Positions 1-6,344 of a stretch of DNA of 7,210 bases are shown one piece after another. Each line of letters starts with the position of its first letter. Positions within the stretch are counted from its first letter, which is position 1. Source of the stretch: Planctomycetaceae bacterium (GTDB taxonomy: Bacteria > Planctomycetota > Planctomycetia > Planctomycetales > Planctomycetaceae). Under the pieces are notes generated by a model, which was not told the DNA's origin, searched no databases, and worked only from the letters and a program-made list of their open reading frames with translations. The position numbers and the translations under genes are program-made. Location: the NCBI GenBank assembly GCA_027080405.1, contig JALWSL010000221.1, forward strand, positions 1-7,210. Direction: 5' to 3'.

Positions 1-1316
1 ATTCCAAGTCGGGTCAAATGGCTCAGTTCATCAAGGCGTTCCTTGGCCTGTTCTTCCCGTTCACGCTCCCGGGTAATATCTCGGGCGACGATTGTTGCTC
101 CGATAATTTCTCCCTGGTGGTAAATCGGCCCCATGTGGGTCGAATAGAGCGCGAAGTCACCTGTTACCAGAATAATGGGAACCTCAACGGAAACACGCTC
201 CTCATGTTCCAGGACTCTTTTCAGAGCATCCCTGATGATGCCTTCGTGACCGGGCTGAATCCACTCGTAAAGACTTCCACCAATAATTTTGTTGGTATCA
301 TAACCGGTGACAGAGCGGTTCATGAACAGGATGCGGCCGTCGCGATCCAGGTGCAAAATGATATCGACGGCGTTGCGGATGATGGCCTCCATGTAATCAC
401 GTGAAAGCTGCAGTTCCTGGGCAATCTGTTTTCGTTTTTCCACTTCTTGCGAAAGTTGTGCATTCCTTTCGACCAGCTCCAGTGTCCGTGCCTGTACTCC
501 TTTTTCAAGTTCCCTTCTCTGCAGGCCAAACATGTTTTCCGATTGCATTACGGGAGTGATGTCGAGAACGGTTCCTACCCACTCTCCCGGATTCATTTCA
601 TCGAGCTGGACAAGAACCCATTCAATCGCACCGGTTGGATTGGCCAACTTCAGCCTTCTGCGAAAAGTCCCCTGACTCGCCAGTATCCGGGATGATTTCC
701 CCAACGGCTGATTATTTTCATCGCGAAAGAGTTCCTGCCAGGTAACATCACGGCGTGAAGCCTCAGCGGACTGATTCCTGTTTTCGGGAGATTCACCGGG
801 CAGACAGCAGGACCAGAAGTAATCATTGGCAAACAGAATTTCTCCCTTCTCGTTACAGCAGAAGATACCCACATTGGCCAGACGTTTAAGAATATCAAAA
901 CAATGTTTTTCCCGGCTTTCTCCCTCGCAGACATTTTCCTGCTCCGGTCGGATTATCGCAAGGGCGATCGCACCGGTGATGCGGTCTGCTCCCTCTCTGA
1001 CGGGACGAAACCAGGTTTCGAAATGCATGTGACAAAGGGGAAGAACGGCGCGAGACTCTTTTCCGGCCAACGCATCCCGGAAACTGTCGAGCCACTGCGG
1101 TTCATCGCCAAACAGGTCGTCGACAGAACGGCCAATCACCTCATCAGCTCTCAGATCCAGTTCCGTCAGGCCGCCTCCCCGAATACCCACGATCGTTCCT
1201 TGATCATCTATTCTCCATAAAGTAAAAGGTGAGCTGTCATTCAGGAATTCCTGGAAGAACTCCTGATCCAATTCCAGTGTGGAATGGAAGGACAATTTGT
1301 TATCGTGACCCGTCAT
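1..1316 (-). CDS. Multi-PAS sensor histidine kinase, N-terminal part (runs off the window)
   Basis: Probable cytoplasmic sensor kinase that senses a signal through PAS domains and would autophosphorylate on histidine. The frame is open from 1316 to base 1, giving 438 residues and no stop. Seen: a PAS-like segment at about 25-125 (WRIDDQGTIVGI), a second at about 140-255 (GIFCCNEKGEILFAN, ending VGTVLDIT), a charged coiled coil at about 258-305, and a clear third PAS at about 306-415 (DIILHLDRDGRILFMN, ending IVARDITRERE). The linker that follows ends in LDELSHLTRLG, the sequence that typically leads into the HisKA dimerisation helix, so the H-box and ATPase domain should lie just outside the window. 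No signal peptide or membrane segment is visible. The second segment is cysteine-rich. The start is uncertain: an in-frame ATG at 1343 with AGG upstream adds nine residues. I prefer 1316 because TGAGG lies directly upstream. The kinase call is inferred; the PAS call is firm for the third domain and fair for the first two. Confidence 0.85.
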   Translation of the reverse strand, partial: MTGHDNKLSFHSTLELDQEFFQEFLNDSSPFTLWRIDDQGTIVGIRGGGLTELDLRADEVIGRSVDDLFGDEPQWLDSFRDALAGKESRAVLPLCHMHFETWFRPVREGADRITGAIALAIIRPEQENVCEGESREKHCFDILKRLANVGIFCCNEKGEILFANDYFWSCCLPGESPENRNQSAEASRRDVTWQELFRDENNQPLGKSSRILASQGTFRRRLKLANPTGAIEWVLVQLDEMNPGEWVGTVLDITPVMQSENMFGLQRRELEKGVQARTLELVERNAQLSQEVEKRKQIAQELQLSRDYMEAIIRNAVDIILHLDRDGRILFMNRSVTGYDTNKIIGGSLYEWIQPGHEGIIRDALKRVLEHEERVSVEVPIILVTGDFALYSTHMGPIYHQGEIIGATIVARDITREREREEQAKERLDELSHLTRLG

Positions 1317-1320
1317 CGCC

Positions 1321-1416
1321 TCATTCGCCTCGACCAAACACATAAATGCGAACCTGTCCGCCAACCTGGGACGGAATCGGTTTCTGAAGAGGAATCGTTG
1401 TAGCAGGAGCCGTCAT
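1321..1416 (-). CDS. Possible 31-residue leader peptide upstream of the sensor kinase
   Basis: A short ATG-to-TGA frame encodes a 31-residue peptide that begins MTAPATTIPLQ and ends QVRIYVFGRGE. Its TGA at 1323-1321 lies 4 bases before the kinase ATG at 1316, and the stop overlaps a GAGG that could help re-initiate translation. A weak GGA lies a few bases upstream of its own ATG. The peptide has no transmembrane segment and no family I recognise. It could be a small protein, a translational-coupling leader, or a chance frame. If the kinase really starts at 1343, the two frames overlap by 23 bases, which would argue against this ORF. Confidence 0.2.
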   Translation of the reverse strand: MTAPATTIPLQKPIPSQVGGQVRIYVFGRGE

Positions 1417-1480
1417 CGTTTCCGGATTCCGATTGTTCCCGTCTCTGCGAGGATACCAGCAACGTCTCCGTTTCTTAACA

Positions 1481-1494
1481 GATAATTGAAAATA
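1481..1494 (+). promoter_or_regulatory. Weak -10-like box directly before the enolase-family start
   Basis: GATAAT at 1481-1486 matches five of six bases of the bacterial -10 consensus and ends 8 bases before the ATG at 1495. No good -35 box sits 16-18 bases upstream (AGCAAC lies there) and no Shine-Dalgarno sequence precedes the ATG. If it is a real promoter, the transcript would start almost at the ATG, giving a leaderless or nearly leaderless mRNA. One short match in an AT-rich stretch is weak evidence. Confidence 0.18.
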
Positions 1495-2847
1495 ATGCTC
1501 AAAGATACCGATATTCGCCTATTGAACGCCTCTGTCGAGTTTGAACCGGTTCCGTTTCGAACTCCGCTGAAATTTGGAGGTCGTACCGTCACTGAAATGT
1601 ACTTGATTAATGTGACGGTTGACGCCGAGGATCGGAAAGGGAATCGTTCAAGAGGGTTTGGCAGCATGCCCATCGGTAATGTCTGGGCCTGGCCGTCGTC
1701 GGTTATCGCCCCTGATGTTGCGGAAAAGGCGATGATGCGACTGGCGGAAATTACCGCGATCAAGGCAGGCGAGCTTGAAACGCCGGGGCATCCAATCGAT
1801 CTGATGCTTCAGTTGATGGAACAGTATTCCGATTTTGCAGAACAGGTGAAGCAGGAGCTTTCTCTCGCCGAATCGATGCCCCGATTGGCTCAACTGGTTG
1901 CAACAAGCCCGTTGGACGCGGCCGTTCACGATGTTTACGGACGCATACTCAACCAGAATTCATACAACGTACTTTCGGGCGAGTACATGAACCACGACCT
2001 CTCCCATTACCTAGGAGATTCGTTCAGGGGAGAATATCTGGATCGATACACGACGCGCCAGCCGAAGAAAGTGATGCCCTTGTATCATCTGGTCGGAGCA
2101 GCGGATCCTCTAACAGAAGCCGATATTTCTGAGCGGATCGCTGATGGTCTTCCCGAAACATTGGGAGAATGGATCGAGGCGGACGGATTGACACATCTCA
2201 AAATCAAGTTGAGTGGCGATAATCTGGATTGGGATGTTCAGCGGGTGCTTTCGGTGGAGGCCGTTGCCGCACCGGTGCAGGCAAAACGGGGGTGTCCGGC
2301 ATGGGTCTACTCTGTCGATTTCAACGAGAAGTGCGAGAATGTCGAATATGTGCTCGCCTTTCTGGATCAGGTAAAAAACGGCTCGAAAGCGGCATTCGAC
2401 CGAATCCAGTACATTGAACAACCGACCGATCGCAATTTGAAAAAATATCCCGAAAACAGAATGCATCGGGCCGCGGAGATCAAGCCGGTGGTCATTGATG
2501 AATCGCTGCTTGATCTGGAATCGCTTCAACTGTCCCGGGAACTCGGTTACACCGGCGTGGCGTTCAAGGCGTGTAAAGGTCAAACGGAAACGCTGCTCCT
2601 GGCCGCAGCGGCCATCAAGCAGAATCTGTTTCTGTGTGTTCAGGATTTAACCTGTCCCGGTTACAGTTTTCTGCACTCCGCTTCTTTGGCCGCTCGCATA
2701 CCGGGCGTCGCGGCAATCGAAGGCAACGCACGACAATTCTGTCCAGCCCCGAATAGAGAATGGGCCGCCCGATTCCCCGGGATGTTCAACATCACCGACG
2801 GGACTGTCGAAACAGGTGTACTAAACGGGAACGGCCTCGGTTTTTGA
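1495..2847 (+). CDS. Enolase-superfamily protein, muconate-lactonizing/epimerase type, substrate unknown
   Basis: Predicted divalent-metal enzyme that abstracts a proton next to a carboxylate (450 residues from the ATG at 1495). The N-terminal capping domain covers about 1-150 and the barrel follows. Visible catalytic set: the K-x-K pair K236/K238 in HLKIKLSG, metal ligand D275 in YSVDFNEKC, E308 in YIEQPTDR, D335 in VVIDES, and general base K358 in GVAFKACKG. A lysine on both faces of the active site is the pattern of the MLE subgroup, which includes cycloisomerases, o-succinylbenzoate synthases and dipeptide epimerases, rather than of mandelate racemase itself. The chain is longer than the usual 350-380 residues, with extra sequence at about 95-200 and wider spacing between K238 and D275. 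I chose ATG 1495 because the only earlier in-frame start, TTG at 1486, directly follows an in-frame TAA. It is the first of three plus-strand genes. Superfamily is firm; reaction and substrate are not assignable from sequence. Confidence 0.85.
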   Translation: MLKDTDIRLLNASVEFEPVPFRTPLKFGGRTVTEMYLINVTVDAEDRKGNRSRGFGSMPIGNVWAWPSSVIAPDVAEKAMMRLAEITAIKAGELETPGHPIDLMLQLMEQYSDFAEQVKQELSLAESMPRLAQLVATSPLDAAVHDVYGRILNQNSYNVLSGEYMNHDLSHYLGDSFRGEYLDRYTTRQPKKVMPLYHLVGAADPLTEADISERIADGLPETLGEWIEADGLTHLKIKLSGDNLDWDVQRVLSVEAVAAPVQAKRGCPAWVYSVDFNEKCENVEYVLAFLDQVKNGSKAAFDRIQYIEQPTDRNLKKYPENRMHRAAEIKPVVIDESLLDLESLQLSRELGYTGVAFKACKGQTETLLLAAAAIKQNLFLCVQDLTCPGYSFLHSASLAARIPGVAAIEGNARQFCPAPNREWAARFPGMFNITDGTVETGVLNGNGLGF

Positions 2848-2921
2848 TCGTCCCCCATTTGAATGGTCTCCACACCAGATCGGAACGGTTACAATGAACT
2901 ACGAAGATACGTTGAACTGCA

Positions 2922-3560
2922 ATGAACGCTGAACTGTTGGTAAAAGAATTACGGCGAGAGGGTATTCAGGATGATTCCGTTCTGGAGGCCGTCGCCGCCG
3001 TTCCGCGTGAACGGTTTGTTCCGGAGTTCCAAAGACCATTCGCCTACGAAAATCGGGCGTTACCGATCGATTGTGGGCAAACGATATCCCAACCTTACAT
3101 TGTCGCATTGATGACCGAGGCGTTGGAACTTCAGGGAGATGAATCGGTTCTGGAAATCGGGACGGGAAGTGGTTATCAGACTGCCGTTCTGTCCCGCCTT
3201 GCCCGTCACGTGACCACAATTGAACGCTGGGAAGAACTCTCACGGCAGGCGAAAAAACGGCTTGACGGGTTGGGAATCGATAACGTCACTTTTCTCATCG
3301 GTGACGGTACGGAACCGGTCGATACCGCGGAACGATTCGACGCCATTATCGTGACCGCGGCGTCTCCTGAATTGCCGGAGCCTCTCCGAAAGCAATTGAA
3401 GGATCCGGGACGCATCGTCATTCCCATCGGGGGAGAATCGCTGCAGTCGCTGAAACGATACCGTCTGATGAATGGCGATTGGAAAACAGATTCTCTATGC
3501 GATTGCCGATTTGTCAAACTGATCGGGAAAAACGCCTGGAAAGTTTCTGACGACCATTAG
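2922..3560 (+). CDS. pcm: Protein-L-isoaspartate O-methyltransferase
   Basis: Cytoplasmic SAM-dependent enzyme that methylates L-isoaspartyl residues formed by ageing of Asn and Asp, starting their repair to L-aspartate (212 residues; the E. coli enzyme has 208). Seen: the substrate-side signature around GQTISQPYIVALM (residues 52-64) with the conserved serine S56, SAM motif I VLEIGTGSGYQTAVL (76-90), an acidic residue ending strand 2 (E101), IGDGTE (126-131), and the strand 4 to 5 region FDAIIVTAA...RIVIPIG (139-170). The C-terminal RFVKLIGKNAW corresponds to the family's usual FVPLVG-like ending. ATG 2922 is the first start after an in-frame TGA about nine bases upstream, so the start is well fixed even without a good ribosome binding site. 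It lies 74 bases after the enolase-family gene. The neighbour often seen elsewhere, surE, is absent here. Confidence 0.95.
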   Translation: MNAELLVKELRREGIQDDSVLEAVAAVPRERFVPEFQRPFAYENRALPIDCGQTISQPYIVALMTEALELQGDESVLEIGTGSGYQTAVLSRLARHVTTIERWEELSRQAKKRLDGLGIDNVTFLIGDGTEPVDTAERFDAIIVTAASPELPEPLRKQLKDPGRIVIPIGGESLQSLKRYRLMNGDWKTDSLCDCRFVKLIGKNAWKVSDDH

Positions 3561-3727
3561 GACTGTCGGGCAGATGCTTCCCGCTGCCTGCCATACGATG
3601 TCGGTACACGAAGACACGAACGAAATCGCTCCGGTACGGTGTTTTCATTCGATGTTATCAGTTATCATCCGAGCGTGTCCCGTTTGGATGGAATTGTCCC
3701 TTTTTTGATTGAAATCTCCTTCGACCA

Positions 3728-4855
3728 ATGCCAACCGATGAAGAACTGCAGTCGCGTCTGGTTTCATTGACTCGCGATTTAGTAATGATTCCCAGTACGG
3801 AATCGCGTCCGCAAGAGCGGAAACGGTGCTTCGAGTTTCTGCATAATCATATCGATTGCCTCTCCGGATTGCAGATCGACTACCTGACATGTAACGGGCA
3901 TCAATCGATGATCGCGCGACCGCAGGGGACGGAAGCTCCCGAAATTCTCCTCTGCGGCCATCTCGATGTGATCGAGCACCCGGATCCCGATTGTTATCAT
4001 TCGACCGTCAAACAGGGACGCATTATCGGTCCCGGAACAGGTGATATGAAAGGACAAAATGCAATCCTGCTGGAACTGATGTGTGCCTTTCATACAAAGT
4101 TTCCCGGAATCTCACTGGGGCTTGTCCTGACTTCCGATGAAGAGCGTGGGGGCATTGATGGCGTCCGTTTTCTTTGTGAGGATGAAAATCTGCGTTGCGG
4201 CACCGCCATCATTCCCGACGGTGGGTCGCTGAATGATATCACAATTGAGGAAAAGGGGGTCATTCATGTTCGTGTCACCTGCCAGGGGCGCGAAGCACAT
4301 GCGGCCCGTCCATGGCTGGGAGTGAACGCGTTGGAACTGCTGATGGAACGTCTGACTGTTCTGAAAAGGCATTTTTCGAACTACTGGCCCGATCAGGCAA
4401 TTGAGGAGCAGGTGAATCATTGGTTTCCAACCTGCAGTGCAACTGTTTGTGAAACGGTGAACAAGCAGGCAAATCGAATCCCTGCAACAGCTTCGGCGGT
4501 CATGGATATCCGCTTTCCGCCGACGCATTCGGTAAGAACAATGCTGGAAGAAATCGCCTCTGTCTTGGGTAAAGAGTGTGTCCTGGAACCATTGATGACG
4601 GCAGAGCCGACGCATCTCGACCCCGATCCACTTTTCTGTAAAATAACCGAACAGACAACCGGTTCTCCTGTTCGGCACGTTCGCGCTTCCGGCGGTAGTG
4701 ACAGCCGTTTTTTCCGCCAATATGGGATTCCCGTCAATCTTTCCCGTCCGTTGGTCGGCAACCTCCATGCGGTTGATGAATGGATCGACATCGATTCGAT
4801 GCTCACCTATTACAAAATCTGTGAGCGCTACATCGAGCAAAAATTGAATCCGTAA
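3728..4855 (+). CDS. M20-family zinc metallopeptidase/deacylase (ArgE/DapE/CPG2-like)
   Basis: Predicted cytoplasmic two-zinc hydrolase that cleaves an amide bond in an N-acyl amino acid or small peptide (375 residues, normal for the family). The complete ligand set is visible: H78 and D80 in [11 protein letters not shown], bridging D106 in GTGDMKGQ, catalytic E138 with E139 in TSDEERGG, D164 in IIPDGG, and H347 in NLHAVDEW. H191 in [12 protein letters not shown] is the histidine contributed by the inserted dimerisation domain, which covers roughly 175-290. There is no signal peptide. ATG 3728 is the first start after an in-frame TGA 15 bases upstream. No Shine-Dalgarno is present; the upstream bases are pyrimidine-rich. 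It lies 167 bases after pcm on the same strand. Acetylornithine deacetylase, succinyl-diaminopimelate desuccinylase, carboxypeptidase G2-like enzyme or dipeptidase are all possible, and no argE or dapE pathway neighbours are present to decide. Confidence 0.92.
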   Translation: MPTDEELQSRLVSLTRDLVMIPSTESRPQERKRCFEFLHNHIDCLSGLQIDYLTCNGHQSMIARPQGTEAPEILLCGHLDVIEHPDPDCYHSTVKQGRIIGPGTGDMKGQNAILLELMCAFHTKFPGISLGLVLTSDEERGGIDGVRFLCEDENLRCGTAIIPDGGSLNDITIEEKGVIHVRVTCQGREAHAARPWLGVNALELLMERLTVLKRHFSNYWPDQAIEEQVNHWFPTCSATVCETVNKQANRIPATASAVMDIRFPPTHSVRTMLEEIASVLGKECVLEPLMTAEPTHLDPDPLFCKITEQTTGSPVRHVRASGGSDSRFFRQYGIPVNLSRPLVGNLHAVDEWIDIDSMLTYYKICERYIEQKLNP

Positions 4856-4943
4856 GCCCAAAACTCCCAGAACAAAACAACGAACGAAACAACAGACCTC
4901 GCGGCCGCTCTTGAAGGAAGTGTCCGCACAACCCGCTCTCACC

Positions 4944-6341
4944 TTACGCGATGATTTCCTTCACCACATTGCCGAACAGATCGGTCAATCGGTAATCTCT
5001 GCCAGCGAAGCGGTAGGTGAATCTTTCGTGATCGTAGCCGAGCAGATGCAGCATCGTGGCGTGCAAGTCGTGGACAGAAACCGGGTTTTCGACCGCTTTG
5101 AAACCGAAGTCGTCTGTCGCTCCGTAAATGGTGCCTCCTTTAATGCCCCCTCCTGCGAGCCAAAGCGAAAAACCCCAGTGATTGTGATCACGCCCTTGTG
5201 ATGCCCCCGTGCCGCCCGTTCCCATTTCGACCGCGGGAGTCCGCCCGAATTCTCCCGTACACAAAATGAGCGTTTCATCGAGCAGACCGCGCTGTTTCAG
5301 ATCCATAATCAACGCCGCGATTCCCTGATCACACTGGTTTGCGACCGCGCGGTGGGAATGTTTAATGTTCGAGTGACTATCCCACGGCTGTCCGCCGCCA
5401 TGCCACGTCTGCACGAATCGCACTCCGCGTTCGACGAGCCGCCTTGCCATTAGCAACTGTCGGTTTTGTGGGCCTTCGCCATACATTTTGTGGACGTGAT
5501 CCGGCTCCTGATGAACATCAAACGCGTCGGTCGCTTCAACCTGCATCCGGTAAGCCAGTTCGAACGAATGAATGCGGGCTTCCAACGCGTTTTCACCGGG
5601 ACGACTGGCCAGATGATTCGCATTGATTTTCCGCAACAAATCGAATTGTGCCTGCTGTTCCTGCCGCGTCAATCGGGTATTGCGAACGTGGTTGATCATC
5701 TTCTTCGGATCGGTGATTGAGGTATCGACGTGCGTTCCCTGATAAGCTCCCGGCAAAAAAGCCGAACGCCAATTGGCAGCCCCGCCAACCGGCATACCGC
5801 CCGGACAAAGAGCGATAAAGCCGGGCAGATTCTGATTCTCGCTTCCCATTCCCCAGGTGAGCCACGATCCGAAACTGGGACGCACGAGCCGTTGATGTCC
5901 GGAATTCATCAGCATCAACGACATTTCGTGGCTCGGCAATTCCACGTGCATCGAACGAATAACTGCCAGTTCGTCTGCACATTGTGACAGATGCGGAAAC
6001 AGATCGCTGATCGGGATGCCGCTTTCCCCGTACTTTTTGAACTTGAAGGGTGAAGGAAGCGCGACACCGGTTTTCCGTTCCGTCTTCAGGTTTTCAAACG
6101 GCAGCATCTGTCCGGCCCGTTTGGTCAATTCCGGTTTCGGATCGAATGTGTCAACCTGCGACATACCTCCATTCAAAAAGATATGGATGACATGCTTCGC
6201 CTTGCCGGGAAAATGGGTGAGCTGACCGGACGCGGAAGCGGAACTCTCCTTGCGAAGAATGTCTGTTAACGCCAACGCGCCAACACCCATACCGCTACGT
6301 TGCAGAAAACGACGCCGTGAAAAATGCTGCTGATTATTCAT
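4944..6341 (-). CDS. DUF1501 family protein with twin-arginine signal
   Basis: Exported protein of the DUF1501 family, which is related to the alkaline phosphatase/sulfatase fold; its reaction is not established (465 residues, apparently full length). The N-terminus has a Tat motif, SRRRFLQ at 8-14, a short hydrophobic stretch GMGVGALAL, and a possible ASA cleavage site at 35-37. Family motifs in order: HIFLNGGMSQVDTFDPKP (53-70), WHGGGQPWDSH (313-323), CTGEFGRTP (361-369), GRDHNHWGFSLWLAGGGIKGG (383-403) and VHDLHATMLHLLG (423-435). The His and Asp residues H314, D321, H323, D385, H386, H388 and D424 are candidate metal ligands by analogy with the fold. The start ATG at 6341 has GGA 7 bases upstream and lies 3 bases past the stop of the upstream DUF1553 gene, so the two are almost certainly co-transcribed and translationally coupled. 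Export through Tat suggests folding, and perhaps metal loading, in the cytoplasm. Confidence 0.93.
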   Translation of the reverse strand: MNNQQHFSRRRFLQRSGMGVGALALTDILRKESSASASGQLTHFPGKAKHVIHIFLNGGMSQVDTFDPKPELTKRAGQMLPFENLKTERKTGVALPSPFKFKKYGESGIPISDLFPHLSQCADELAVIRSMHVELPSHEMSLMLMNSGHQRLVRPSFGSWLTWGMGSENQNLPGFIALCPGGMPVGGAANWRSAFLPGAYQGTHVDTSITDPKKMINHVRNTRLTRQEQQAQFDLLRKINANHLASRPGENALEARIHSFELAYRMQVEATDAFDVHQEPDHVHKMYGEGPQNRQLLMARRLVERGVRFVQTWHGGGQPWDSHSNIKHSHRAVANQCDQGIAALIMDLKQRGLLDETLILCTGEFGRTPAVEMGTGGTGASQGRDHNHWGFSLWLAGGGIKGGTIYGATDDFGFKAVENPVSVHDLHATMLHLLGYDHERFTYRFAGRDYRLTDLFGNVVKEIIA

Positions 6342-6344
6342 GAT

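Noticed and set aside
18..404. 128-codon plus-strand frame opposite the sensor kinase
   Set aside because: The minus strand encodes a clear PAS domain and linker here; the plus frame is a shadow.
1372..1431. CGGAATC / GATTCCG inverted repeat in the kinase upstream region
   Set aside because: Only 7 bp, with the arms about 46 bases apart; expected by chance.
1413..1763. 116-codon minus-strand frame opposite the enolase N-terminus
   Set aside because: It overlaps the conserved capping-domain sequence on the plus strand, with no recognisable motif of its own.
2110..2583. 157-codon minus-strand frame opposite the enolase-family gene
   Set aside because: It lies antisense to the stretch holding the conserved enolase-superfamily lysines and metal ligands; its translation resembles no family.
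3569..3588. GGCAG...CTGCC inverted repeat just after pcm as a terminator
   Set aside because: The stem is only 5 bp with a 10-base loop and no T run follows.
3574..3708. 44-codon plus-strand frame between pcm and the M20 gene (starts MLPAACHTMS)
   Set aside because: No ribosome binding site, no recognisable motif and mixed composition; it is most simply a chance frame in the gap.
4861..4908. Palindrome GCGGCCGC (4901-4908) followed on the minus strand by a T-rich stretch, as a terminator for the DUF1501 gene
   Set aside because: The palindrome has no loop and I found no longer stem around it. The T-rich run is interrupted by G and C. Position and composition are suggestive but the structure is lacking.
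4112..4942. 276-codon minus-strand frame opposite the M20 gene
   Set aside because: The plus strand carries every M20 metal ligand in order. The antisense translation has no recognisable domain and is a shadow frame.
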